Source: Sphingobacteriaceae bacterium GW460-11-11-14-LB5 (lineage in GTDB: Bacteria; Bacteroidota; Bacteroidia; Sphingobacteriales; Sphingobacteriaceae). From it: a stretch of DNA of 64,000 nucleotides. A model generated the notes under the pieces. The model worked only from the letters and a program-made list of their open reading frames with translations, made no database searches and was not told the origin of the DNA. This document shows, one piece after another, positions 1-8,804 of this stretch (position 1 is the stretch's first letter; each line of letters opens with the position of its first letter). The position numbers were made by a program, and so were the translations under genes. The DNA is taken from contig CP021237.1 of NCBI GenBank assembly GCA_002151545.1, forward strand, positions 2,542,001-2,606,000, written 5' to 3'.

Positions 1-1164
1 ATAATCCCAGGTTTTATCTTCCGTAATCGGCACCCCGTTAACTGTATAAAAAAGTTCTTGGGTACTTATTGGAGCCGAAAAAGTAGAAGGATTGGAAAAA
101 TTATTGACCGCAGATTTTGCCGTGAGCCTAGGCGTTGCAAATCCTTGATAATTAAATTCCGGGTTTGATGCCCAAATGATTTCCGGATTCAACTCCCACC
201 TTTCTGCTACAGCATTCTGTACATCTAATTCTCTTTTTAACGAATCGGATAATTTGCCCACTGTTGATGGCGAATTGAAGGTATACAATTTAATTCCTTG
301 TGCTTCGGCAGCGGTAATGGCAACTTTCGCCGCATCAGCCGCTTTCTTCCATTTCTGCGCATCATAAGCTGCAGGGAAAAGGCTAACACCATCTTTATCT
401 TTAAAACTCACATAATCAGGATTGCCGTTAAAAAGCGGACTTGCCGCTGTAGTTAATACATCAGCCTTTACCGAAAGTGCAATTACACTGGTTACCCTGC
501 CCAACTCAGTTGCCTGACTTGTAATCACTGCAGGTAGATCAGGAATAGCCTCATCTAATAGTGAAATGATATAATCTACCGTTTCATTTACCGGAGCTCT
601 TTTAATCCTTACCTCGTCAGTGGTACTGTTTATGGCTAAATTGTTTTTAATTAGTGGTATTGGACCATACATTTTAAATAACACATAATGATAGTAGGCC
701 TTTAAAAATTTAGTTTCTGCTGTCCAGCGTTTCTTTTCGGTAGCACCTAAATCAATAGGCTTATCGATATTCTCGAGCATAATGTTACAGATCCTGATGG
801 AGCGCCAGAGGCTGTAACTTCCTTCTTCTCCATCCCAGGTGTTTAGTCCTGGTTTTGCAGCCGTTTGTGTTCCTCTCAATAAATTAAAGCCTGTTCGGTT
901 AAAACCTTGAAAATTATCAAGTGTATTCGAGTAAATCAGTTCTGATGAAGTGGTAAAACTTGGATTTGAAGCCACATCGTTCATCCGTTGCAGATAGGCA
1001 TAACACGAATACAGGTAGTTTTCGGCTTCATTTCTGTTTCTGAAGGCATAATCAAGCGTACCAATATCATCAGGTGTTACATCCAGGTACTTTTTACAGG
1101 ATACCATGCTGCAAAGCACTAAAACAATGCAACTGTATGTGAAATATTTTTTTATCGTTTTCAT
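1..1164 (-). CDS. SusD/RagB-family outer-membrane lipoprotein (3' end outside window)
   Basis: Open frame of 388 codons running off the left edge, so the C-terminus is missing. The N-terminus has a lysine start, a hydrophobic stretch and a lipobox ending at Cys23 (SMVSCKKYLDVTPDD), typical of SusD lipoproteins. The conserved early SusD pattern follows: a tetratricopeptide-like helical region with LWRSIRICNIMLENID and AETKFLKAYYHYVLFKMYGPIPLI. SusD proteins sit on the cell surface as the lid of a SusC transporter and bind the glycan or peptide ligand. The start codon overlaps the stop of the upstream SusC gene by one base (TAATG), so the two are translationally coupled. The substrate cannot be told from the sequence. 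Confidence 0.93.
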   Translation of the reverse strand, partial: MKTIKKYFTYSCIVLVLCSMVSCKKYLDVTPDDIGTLDYAFRNRNEAENYLYSCYAYLQRMNDVASNPSFTTSSELIYSNTLDNFQGFNRTGFNLLRGTQTAAKPGLNTWDGEEGSYSLWRSIRICNIMLENIDKPIDLGATEKKRWTAETKFLKAYYHYVLFKMYGPIPLIKNNLAINSTTDEVRIKRAPVNETVDYIISLLDEAIPDLPAVITSQATELGRVTSVIALSVKADVLTTAASPLFNGNPDYVSFKDKDGVSLFPAAYDAQKWKKAADAAKVAITAAEAQGIKLYTFNSPSTVGKLSDSLKRELDVQNAVAERWELNPEIIWASNPEFNYQGFATPRLTAKSAVNNFSNPSTFSAPISTQELFYTVNGVPITEDKTWDY

Positions 1165-4100
1165 TATAAGGTTACGTTAAGACCAACATTGAATACCTTT
1201 TGTATTGGATAGGCAAAACCGTTTCCACCTTGCTCCGGATCCCACATTTTAAAAGGACTCCAGGTAAGCAGGTTTAGCCCGTTGAAATAAATCCGGCAGG
1301 AATTCAGCTTTATTTTAGTAGAAATGCGCTGAGGCAGGGTATATCCAAATTCTACAGATTTCAAGCGCATTAAGCGGCCATTTCTCATCCACCAGGTGCT
1401 CGTTTGTGCATTATTTTCTAAATCGGCAGCATTAACAGCAAGCCTTGGATAAAGCGCATATAAATTCTGGTTTTCCGGCGACCAGTGATTCTCTGCAAAA
1501 TCTTTCAATAATTGAGTATTACCTAGAATATATTGCTGATTGCTCGGCACAAAAGGACTTACCCGGGTTGGATCGATAAAGAAAGTCATCCTATCCTGTC
1601 CGGTAAAAAAGGCAGAAAGATCGAAACCTTTGTATGATGAACTGAAACCAAAGCCATATACCACTTCAGGAGATTGAGGGAAACCGATATAAGCTTTATC
1701 AGCATCATCAATTCTACCATCGTTATTTAAATCGCGGTACTTAATATCACCCGCTCGTGGTGCTTTACCATTTGCAGAGAAAATCTGTGTTGGCGAGTTT
1801 TGTACTTCTTTATCATCAACAAACAGGCGTTCGGCTATATAACCAAAATTTCTGCTAATGGGCTGTCCGGTGGTATAACGGTAAGACTCTGCCCATTGCG
1901 GTTCTTCATAATTAATGTATTTGTTTTTGGCGAAAGTTAAATTAGAGCGTACGGCGAAAGAAAATGCATTCACATTAAACTTATAATCTAACGATAAATC
2001 GATCCCTCTCGATCTGGCCTCACCCACATTGGCACCTACACTGGCTTCTAAACCCAAAGTGCTAGGCAGGTTGGCACGAGCCATATAGATATCATAGCGA
2101 TAATTATTATATACTTCAGCAATTAAATTCAAGTTTTTGAAAAGCGTAGCTTCTAAGGCCAAATTGGTTTGTTGTGATGTTTCCCAGGTAACATCTTTAT
2201 TTTCGTAATTATTGATGAATACCCCACTGCGGTTAGAAGCGCCATTAAACCCAAATTGGGCATAATTTCCGCCGCCATTTAAATTTACTTCTGAGATATA
2301 GAAGAAACGTTGTGCACCAATGGCATCGTTACCCACAATACCATAACTACCTCTTAATTTTAAGCGGTTAACCACGTTGGCAATTCCACCGGTCCAAAAT
2401 TTCTCGTTAGAGAGCACCCATCCGGCACCAATAGTTGGAAAGAAACCAAAACGATGGTCTTCTGAAAACCGTTCAGACCCATTATAACCAAAATTAGATT
2501 CTAAAAAATACCGGCTTTTATAAGAATAGGTTAAGCGTCCGGCTAAACCCAAATTCCGGTAAGGAAGCGAATTCTGCAGGGAACTGGCGTTACTGTAAAC
2601 GGTTTGTTGTGCCGTACCAATTAAGGTTCCACTAACATTATGATTACCGAAAGATTTATCATAATTTAATGATGCCTGTGCATATAAAAAAGTATTGATA
2701 TTGGTATTACCTGGATTATAAGACAGGTATTCTTGTGCAATGTTTGGCGCACCGCCCGTTACCGATGAATTAAGCCAGTTTAAAACATAGGTATTACTTT
2801 GCTTATCGTAAGAACCAATATTATAATAAAATGGAGAGTATGCCCTTTGCGAATCGAAATACGAATACCTGTTGGTACTAAAAATAGATTTAAAGGAAAG
2901 GCCTTCGGTAAAGAAATCTAACTTCTGATTGACTTCAAACTGTGCCGACATGCGCGATTCAGAAGAGTTTTTATGTCCGCGTAACATCGCAGCGTAAGGG
3001 TTGTTATCCAAAATACTGTTTACACCTGCTCCACCTCTATTTCCAAAAAGAATATGTTGCGCATTTTGGTTGGCGGCATCGGCCGGATAAAATGCCGGAA
3101 AAGAAACCGGACTGGTATGTACAGCGATATTATATAAATCGGTCGAAAAACCCCCATCTGTTGCCAGAGGTCCATTATATTCGCTAAAATTACCCGACAG
3201 GCGGACTACCATTTCGGTGGTTTTACTTAAATCGATATTAATATTAGAGCGTAATTGGTAATTGCGGAATTTTACATTATTATCGTTGTTATTCCGCTCA
3301 TCCTCTTTAAGTATACCATTATCTAAATTGTAAGAACCTGCAATATAATAACGGGCCACGCCACCACCGCCACTAATGCCAATATTGGCCCGTTGTGTAC
3401 TGGTCCGTTTTTTAAATAACATGTCTAACCAATCTACGGCTGGATAAACGTATTCGTTATAACCAGGACTTTTATTTATTGTAGCCTGTGTATTAATAAT
3501 CTGGTTAGGTGTAAACATGGGGTCCATGCCTCTGCCAATTGATGCTTCGTTAAAAAGTTTCATGTAAGTAATCGGATCAGCAAGCTGCAGGCTCTTTACC
3601 GATTGAGAAGCAGAATTTTCTAACCGGAAGCTTATTTTGGCTTTGCCTTCTTTACCCGATTTGGTGCTCACTAAAATAACACCATTTGCACCCCTTGCAC
3701 CATACAATGCCGTAGCACTTGCATCTTTCAAGATAGAAAAGCTTTCAATATCGTCAACTTGTAAGCGTGCTAAATCTGAAGCACTCAGCTCTACGTTATC
3801 AATTAAAATAAGCGGATCTTGTTTATAACCAAAAGTAGTTACCCCACGAATAAAAAACTGCGAGTTATCCTGCCCGGGCTGTCCGCTACGCTGGTACCCG
3901 ATTACACCTGCTATCTGGCCTGAAAGCGCATTGGTCAGGTTACTTGATGGTATTTTAAGGTTGCCAACTTTTACCGTTGTTACCGAACCAACCAAAGCTT
4001 CTTTACGTTGTTTCTGTCCTAAGGCGGTAATTACGACCTCTTCAGATAACATATTTTCTTCAGTTAATTTAATGTTCAGCACATTCGCTGCACCAACTGT

Positions 4101-4415
4101 GGCCCTTTGCTCCCTGTATCCCACATAAGAAAACCGAAGTATTTCTCCAGGTGTTACATCAAGTACAAACTTTCCGTTATTATCGGTCTGTGTACCCACA
4201 TTAACCTTATTAACAACAGCTACCGTTACCCCGGGCAGCCCTACCCCAAGTGTATCTGTAACCTTACCCGTAATGGTTTTCTTTCCCGTTTGAGAAAAAC
4301 CTTCAGCAGGCATAAAAATCAGGAAAAATACAAGAACCGAACCCGTCAATATCATTGCATTTCTTAACCTGTTGGACACCGATAAGTGCCCACAAAACAA
4401 AAATAATTGCTTCAT
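1164..4415 (-). CDS. SusC/RagA-family TonB-dependent outer-membrane transporter
   Basis: 1083 residues. An N-terminal signal sequence (hydrophobic around residues 20-40, ending ...EGFSQ) is followed by a carboxypeptidase-regulatory-like domain (about 45-125; ITGKVTDTLGVGLPGVTV ... FSYVGYREQ), a TonB plug domain (about 130-260, including FIRGVTTFG, LILIDNVE and ILKDASATALYGARGANGVILVSTK), then a 22-strand type barrel ending in an aromatic-rich C-terminus (FNVGLNVTL). There is no STN domain, so it probably does not signal to an anti-sigma factor. It imports a ligand with the coupled SusD downstream. The GntR/LacI-type regulator at 5676-6698, on the same strand, is the likely controller. Family is certain, substrate unknown. 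Confidence 0.96.
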   Translation of the reverse strand: MKQLFLFCGHLSVSNRLRNAMILTGSVLVFFLIFMPAEGFSQTGKKTITGKVTDTLGVGLPGVTVAVVNKVNVGTQTDNNGKFVLDVTPGEILRFSYVGYREQRATVGAANVLNIKLTEENMLSEEVVITALGQKQRKEALVGSVTTVKVGNLKIPSSNLTNALSGQIAGVIGYQRSGQPGQDNSQFFIRGVTTFGYKQDPLILIDNVELSASDLARLQVDDIESFSILKDASATALYGARGANGVILVSTKSGKEGKAKISFRLENSASQSVKSLQLADPITYMKLFNEASIGRGMDPMFTPNQIINTQATINKSPGYNEYVYPAVDWLDMLFKKRTSTQRANIGISGGGGVARYYIAGSYNLDNGILKEDERNNNDNNVKFRNYQLRSNINIDLSKTTEMVVRLSGNFSEYNGPLATDGGFSTDLYNIAVHTSPVSFPAFYPADAANQNAQHILFGNRGGAGVNSILDNNPYAAMLRGHKNSSESRMSAQFEVNQKLDFFTEGLSFKSIFSTNRYSYFDSQRAYSPFYYNIGSYDKQSNTYVLNWLNSSVTGGAPNIAQEYLSYNPGNTNINTFLYAQASLNYDKSFGNHNVSGTLIGTAQQTVYSNASSLQNSLPYRNLGLAGRLTYSYKSRYFLESNFGYNGSERFSEDHRFGFFPTIGAGWVLSNEKFWTGGIANVVNRLKLRGSYGIVGNDAIGAQRFFYISEVNLNGGGNYAQFGFNGASNRSGVFINNYENKDVTWETSQQTNLALEATLFKNLNLIAEVYNNYRYDIYMARANLPSTLGLEASVGANVGEARSRGIDLSLDYKFNVNAFSFAVRSNLTFAKNKYINYEEPQWAESYRYTTGQPISRNFGYIAERLFVDDKEVQNSPTQIFSANGKAPRAGDIKYRDLNNDGRIDDADKAYIGFPQSPEVVYGFGFSSSYKGFDLSAFFTGQDRMTFFIDPTRVSPFVPSNQQYILGNTQLLKDFAENHWSPENQNLYALYPRLAVNAADLENNAQTSTWWMRNGRLMRLKSVEFGYTLPQRISTKIKLNSCRIYFNGLNLLTWSPFKMWDPEQGGNGFAYPIQKVFNVGLNVTL

Positions 4416-4697
4416 TTGCTAATTAGCTTTTAATGAGTGAATTAAAACTATTTAAGATAGATGTAGATAGACGGCAGGTTAATGCCCTTTAAGATGTTGT
4501 AAATCTGCTGGTCGCCATGTAGCGATCATAAAAGACGGAAATTGCTTTCCATTAAAGTAATTTGTAAAATTTCTCATATCGTTTTGGTTATTTGGTTAAT
4601 GAAAATGTAATCGGGATTAGGGTAAATCAGCTCATTTACTTGTTTCACATTTTATAAAGGGAAACTAAGCGCTGGAACGCAAGTAAATAATCATTTT

Positions 4698-4717
4698 ATC
4701 CTATCCTATCCTATCCT
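4698..4717. repeat. Four tandem ATCCT pentamers upstream of susC
   Basis: Four exact head-to-tail copies of ATCCT (TAGGA on the transcribed side), about 280 bases upstream of the SusC start at 4415. Such short tracts can change length by slippage, so they could vary promoter strength, but no promoter element was located next to it. The remaining sequence between 4416 and about 4880 is A+T-rich and shows no other feature. Confidence 0.7.
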
Positions 4718-4889
4718 ACTATTTTCGAATACAATTATAAACAAAAAATTTAATATTCCAACTTTCTAGAGATAAATCGTTTAAGAATAATGAGCAGGAT
4801 TAAAGGAATGAATCGAAGGCCTTAAAAAAAGGCGTAAAAGCATGACATCTCTGTTAATTTACATTTGTTTTTAGCGTCATTGCCTAAAT

Positions 4890-5386
4890 CGATCGTCATG
4901 CTGTCCTGAAGCTTCGGGATCAGCATCATTCCTGCTATTGAGAGTCCCTGATTCTAAAAAACTATCAAGTGTCGGCACAAATATTTATTTATTTTTCCGC
5001 TCTATGCCGCGATGGCATGGTACTTTGGAGCGCCAAAGTACCCAAAACGCTTTGTCAATCCGGCAATGAGCTTTTTGCTCAATCCCATGCACATCAAAAA
5101 AACAGCGGCACTTCGTTTAATCAGGAATTGTTTTTATTTTCTTTGGTCTGATTGAGCCCTTCGGGGTTTGTGTTCAATATTTTTTTTAAATTAAATCATC
5201 GTTATGAACACAAAACCACTGCGTTTCAGGTTTGTTAGTGCCAGTTGCCCTAGACAGCACCTGTTTTTTTGATTTTTTCCGCTCTTGGGATTGACGGCGT
5301 CCTTAGTTAAAATCCGTGCTTTTATTAAAGTTGGTTTGCATTATGCCTAAACTATTCTTAAAAAAAGATGTGTCCACACGATAAAA
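4890..5386. repeat. Dispersed intergenic repeat, family 2 (copy A)
   Basis: Non-coding stretch that matches 56717-57110 in blocks: a CCGCTCT-TGCCGCG-GGCATGGTA start, GCGCCAAAGTACCCAAA, GCTTTGTCAATCCGGCAATG, GAACACAAAACCACTGCGTTT, TTGGGATTGAC and a CCACACGATA end. Between blocks the two copies differ in length and sequence. Positions 5019-5042 hold a perfect hairpin (10-bp arms GGTACTTTGG / CCAAAGTACC, loop AGCG). An imperfect palindrome at about 4896-4924 (ATGCTG...CAGCAT) precedes it. The frame at 4969-5151 is made of this repeat and is unlikely to be a gene. Confidence 0.75.
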
Positions 5387-5641
5387 CTAATGTCGGGACA
5401 CTGTCATCTGGTTTATCAACAAAGCTTGTGTGCTTTTAGCAACATACCGGGAACAAGCCATCCGGTTATAAACCTGGCAGAAACGGTAGCCTCCGATTTC
5501 TTCTATCGGAGCTAATTGGATGGCAGGACTGTATTGGCCAGGAATTACAGCGCGGTCGTTTTCAAATAAAAGAATAGCTTTTGATGTAAATTTATGCCGC
5601 TTCTTAAGTTTTGAATAAGAAATTACACCAGCAAGAAGCAT
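5387..5641 (-). CDS. Unrecognised small ORF (84 codons), doubtful
   Basis: I do not recognise this protein. It starts MLLAGVISYSKLKKRH and ends next to copy A of the family-2 repeat, so it may be a truncated remnant or not a gene at all. It lies 34 bases downstream of the GntR-type regulator on the same strand. There is no signal peptide, clear membrane segment or known motif; two cysteines (FCQVYNRMACSRY) are present. Coding status is weakly supported: the frame stays open upstream of the ATG and codon use is unremarkable. Confidence 0.2.
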   Translation of the reverse strand: MLLAGVISYSKLKKRHKFTSKAILLFENDRAVIPGQYSPAIQLAPIEEIGGYRFCQVYNRMACSRYVAKSTQALLINQMTVSRH

Positions 5642-5675
5642 GAACGAGCTGAATTTGAAAATAATGAAGTTTGCA

Positions 5676-6698
5676 CTAAAGAGAATTCCTTCTGATCAGT
5701 TTATTTTCCATGATGTGTTTGATGGGTTTTAAGCTGAGTACAAATTCTGCAGCCAAACGGCCCATATGCGCAAAATCGATTGAAAATGTGGTGATTCCGT
5801 CAAATATGATCTCTTTAACGTTATCATCATTATGCGAAAGAATACCTAAATCTTTGCCCACCTTTAAACCTTTTACCTTGGCATCTTTTAACATTTCCCA
5901 AAGCTCGAGGTTGTGGATGGTAAAATATACTTTGCCAGGCGCAATACTGCCAGATTCATAACTGTTTTTAATTACGCCATTAATCTTAAACGCTTTTACG
6001 AAACGTTTAAAGGAAACCAGCACTTCGTTAGGCTCAGCAGATGATGGTTTAAAAAAGAAAACAAACTCTGAAAATTCTTTTATCCGGGGTGCCAATTCCA
6101 GAAAAGCATTGTATGAAGCTTTCTCAAACTCCTGAACAATGTACGAATATTCGCCTTTTAAGGCTACATACCGGTCTACAATGAGTAGTTTTTCTTTTGG
6201 TAACTGTTCTAATATTTCTTTGGCTTCGTTACTTTCTATCGGTGCAATAACATATAAACCATACTGGCCTTTATTGCTGTTGATGATCGATTCGAAAACA
6301 CTTAAATTATTGTGATGGAAGTACACATCAACCTGAATATTTTCGCCTAAATGGTCGCGGAAGTTCTGGTAAAAAGTTTCCTGAAAAGTATCGAATGCAT
6401 AAATTAATAAACAAACTTTAAGGTGTTGTTCAGTATCATCGGTCGCCACAAAATACCCTCTTCTGTTTTTCGATTCTAAAATCCCCCTGCTGATCAGTTC
6501 TTTATATGCCTTGCCAATTGTTTCTTTGGCAAAACCTGTTTCCCTCATCATTTCGTTAACCGAAGGCAGAATATCTCCCTTGGCAATCAGTTTATGGTTT
6601 AGGCCATTGATGATTCCCTGTACAAGTTGTTCGTGTTTCGATAAAGAATTTATGATGCTCAAATCCTTGATTTCATTGAACAGCTTTTCCTTATTCAT
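5676..6698 (-). CDS. GntR-type HTH regulator with LacI-like sugar-binding domain
   Basis: 340 residues. Residues about 15-85 form a winged-helix GntR DNA-binding domain (KGDILPSVNEMMRETGFAKETIGKAYKELISRGILESKNRRGYFV). Residues about 90-330 look like a periplasmic-binding-protein fold of the LacI/GalR type (LKVCLLIYAFDTFQETFYQNF, GQYGLYVIAPIES, LLIVDRYV, LGILSHNDDNVKEIIFDGITTFSIDFAHMGRLAAEFVL). This fusion is common among Bacteroidota regulators of carbohydrate loci, where the C-terminal domain senses a sugar. It probably controls the adjacent SusC/SusD pair. Twin direct repeats just upstream of its start suggest autoregulation. Function in DNA binding is well supported, the effector is not known. 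Confidence 0.92.
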   Translation of the reverse strand: MNKEKLFNEIKDLSIINSLSKHEQLVQGIINGLNHKLIAKGDILPSVNEMMRETGFAKETIGKAYKELISRGILESKNRRGYFVATDDTEQHLKVCLLIYAFDTFQETFYQNFRDHLGENIQVDVYFHHNNLSVFESIINSNKGQYGLYVIAPIESNEAKEILEQLPKEKLLIVDRYVALKGEYSYIVQEFEKASYNAFLELAPRIKEFSEFVFFFKPSSAEPNEVLVSFKRFVKAFKINGVIKNSYESGSIAPGKVYFTIHNLELWEMLKDAKVKGLKVGKDLGILSHNDDNVKEIIFDGITTFSIDFAHMGRLAAEFVLSLKPIKHIMENKLIRRNSL

Positions 6699-6706
6699 GC
6701 AACTCC

Positions 6707-6732
6707 ATTTAGTTTATAATCGATTTAGTTTA
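6707..6732. promoter_or_regulatory. Direct repeat ATTTAGTTTA x2, possible GntR operator
   Basis: Two exact copies of ATTTAGTTTA (6707-6716 and 6723-6732), 16 bases apart start to start, lie 9 bases upstream of the regulator's ATG. Placement and spacing of about one and a half helical turns suit an autoregulatory binding site. The rest of 6733-7039 is A+T-rich spacer between divergent genes; I see nothing else in it. Confidence 0.4.
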
Positions 6733-7039
6733 AGGTAATTTTGCTCGAAATATATAAATTTAATAGTGATAATCTGTAAAATTTTTATCGTAGCCCTAGC
6801 TATTTACCGATAAGAATCAAAAAAAAACATCGTTACAAGGCACTGTAAGCCCTGCAATAATTAGCTTAAAAAACATCTTATCAGGCTTAAAAAAATTACC
6901 CTAATTCCTTTTTTTAACCTGCAGAAATAAAAGTATCCCGATGAACAACAAGCATGTAAAATCCTGTAACAACCTCGATTAGAAATCGTCTAAAACTTTT
7001 AACGATCTCAAAATGTTTAACTAATAAAAAGAAAAGAAC

Positions 7040-7240
7040 ATGGGAATTTTAAAAACAGCAATTATTGGCGCCGCAGTTTATGCTGGCGTAAAATATATTA
7101 CCAAGAAAGATCCGATCACCGGACAATCGATAGTAGATGAACTATTAGATAAAGCTCTGGAATGGGTAGATAAAGCAAAAGGATACACGGAAGACCTGAA
7201 AACCAGGGCAAGCCATGCTGCCGAAGATTTAACCAGATGA
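7040..7240 (+). CDS. Small YtxH-like / stress-type protein
   Basis: 66 residues. An N-terminal hydrophobic segment (ILKTAIIGAAVYAGVKYI, residues 3-20) is followed by a charged, alanine-rich amphipathic helix (ALEWVDKAKGYTEDLKTRASHAAEDL). This layout resembles short YtxH-type proteins that are common and usually stress-induced in Bacteroidota, anchored in the inner membrane by one segment. A purine-rich stretch (AAAAAGAAAAGAAC) precedes the ATG. It is a stand-alone transcript ending in a strong terminator at 7303-7337. The precise role is unknown. Confidence 0.7.
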   Translation: MGILKTAIIGAAVYAGVKYITKKDPITGQSIVDELLDKALEWVDKAKGYTEDLKTRASHAAEDLTR

Positions 7241-7302
7241 ATACCTGGAAGAAATAAGGAAGCTCCACAACAGCGGTACCTCTTTCTTTAAGTATTTAAA
7301 AG

Positions 7303-7337
7303 CAAAAACGTCCCGATGTAAAATCGGGACGTTTTTG
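7303..7337. terminator. Bidirectional intrinsic terminator
   Basis: Perfect 15-bp inverted repeat (7303-7317 and 7323-7337; core ACGTCCCGAT/ATCGGGACGT) with a 5-base loop, with an A-run on the left arm and a T-run on the right. It lies between the converging genes 7040-7240 (+) and 7357-8793 (-) and can serve both. Confidence 0.95.
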
Positions 7338-7356
7338 TTGGTATCAAATGCTAAGG

Positions 7357-8793
7357 TTAAAAAGCATCAAACCAAAGTTTGGTGGTTAATAAATCGGCAC
7401 CCTGACTGCTTACCGCATTTTTATAATTCTGGCCGTTTAATGATTGCTCCGTACCAGGATATATGAAACGTACCGGAATTTGTCCGTTCAGCACGGTATT
7501 TACTGAAGCGGTTAACTGCGGATAATCTAACCTTCTTCTTTCTGCCCAGGCTTCTAAACCCTGACCAAACAAAGCGATCCACTTTTGCTCACCGATTGAT
7601 TTTTTATAATTACCAGTATCATATTGTACCGAAACCTGATTTAGGTAATCATCAACCGCACTTCCACCTATACTGTATTGATCAAAGGATGCCCTGATGG
7701 CTTGTTTATACAGGTCAGCTGCATTTTCTGTAGTAAAACCTCTTGCAGCAGCTTCGGCCCTATCAAAAAGCAATTCGGCATAACTAAAAATCACAGCAGG
7801 TGCTTTTGGTGCTAAAAAATAAGTTCCTGGTCTTGAAGAATTTGCTAAACCTATTGCACTGGCTTCTGAATTTGTTGAGCCATTCGGGATACCTACATAG
7901 GTTTGAGGTGTGGCATTATCAGTTTTGCTTGCATAAACGGGTAACCTGGGATCATTTAATGCAAAAAGCTTATCTACGATGGTTTTACTGATCCGGTAAT
8001 CATTCCGGGTTTCGAATGATGCAGCCACTGGATTTTGCTGTGGCGAATCACTGTAGAGCAGTGTTGCATTCTCCGATTTGCTGTTAATATAAGTGCCACC
8101 TTCAGCCTGTACTTCATCAATTACCTGTTTGGCTTTGGCCGGCTCTTTATCCGCAATGCGTAAAGCGATGCGAAGGCGTAAAGAATTGGCAAACTTTTTC
8201 CATAAAGCAATATTGCCACTATAAATCACATCTCCACCTACAGCCTTTCCTGAAGCTGGATCTAAAGCGGCCTGGGCTGTCTTTAAATCGTTAAGAATAC
8301 CATAATAAACATCCTTTTGTTTATCGTAAACCGGCGTCACAAACTGTTTGATTTTTCCAGCCTGTGTATATGGAATATCGCCATAAGCATCAGTAAGTAA
8401 CAAAAATACCCACGATCTTAAGACCAATGCAACTCCTTTATAATTTGGATTGCCCTGTGCATCGCCCAATTCGATAATTTTATTAAAACCGGCGATACTT
8501 TGTGCATAGCCTGTAGACCATAAGGCCGTAAAACTACTGTTCGAAAAGATAAAACGATCTTCTTCCGTATATTGAACTTTAGCCCAATGTTGTGTAAAAA
8601 GCAGGCTCGAGTTCATGTTATTGGCTACTCCCCAATAGGTATCCGCTGTAGTTTTAGTGGTTCCGGTAAGTAAATAATCAGGCTGTGGAATTTCTGGTGC
8701 ATTCGGATTAATATTCACCTCATCCAGCTCTTTATTACAAGATGAAAATGCAATTGCCAAAATAGCCAGTATATATAATTTTTTATTTTTCAT
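7357..8793 (-). CDS. SusD/RagB-like lipoprotein (SusD_like_2 type)
   Basis: 478 residues. Lipobox at Cys19 (LAIAFSSCNKE) directs it to the outer membrane. The N-terminal NKELDEVNINPNAPEIPQPDYLLTGT and later QHWAKVQYTEEDRF resemble the SusD_like_2 branch (PF12771), which is often paired with SusC proteins for peptides or small molecules rather than classical glycans. It starts 11 bases after the SusC stop at 8805, so the pair is one operon under the riboswitch-bearing leader at 12079-12429. If that leader controls it, the ligand is probably linked to methionine or sulfur metabolism; this is inference. Confidence 0.94.
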   Translation of the reverse strand: MKNKKLYILAILAIAFSSCNKELDEVNINPNAPEIPQPDYLLTGTTKTTADTYWGVANNMNSSLLFTQHWAKVQYTEEDRFIFSNSSFTALWSTGYAQSIAGFNKIIELGDAQGNPNYKGVALVLRSWVFLLLTDAYGDIPYTQAGKIKQFVTPVYDKQKDVYYGILNDLKTAQAALDPASGKAVGGDVIYSGNIALWKKFANSLRLRIALRIADKEPAKAKQVIDEVQAEGGTYINSKSENATLLYSDSPQQNPVAASFETRNDYRISKTIVDKLFALNDPRLPVYASKTDNATPQTYVGIPNGSTNSEASAIGLANSSRPGTYFLAPKAPAVIFSYAELLFDRAEAAARGFTTENAADLYKQAIRASFDQYSIGGSAVDDYLNQVSVQYDTGNYKKSIGEQKWIALFGQGLEAWAERRRLDYPQLTASVNTVLNGQIPVRFIYPGTEQSLNGQNYKNAVSSQGADLLTTKLWFDAF

Positions 8794-8804
8794 GATGGTA
8801 AGAT

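Noticed and set aside
4969..5151. 60-codon ORF and the similar 80-codon ORF at 56722-56964
   Set aside because: Both lie in the family-2 repeat; the translated resemblance reflects DNA similarity, with length changes that shift the frame between copies.
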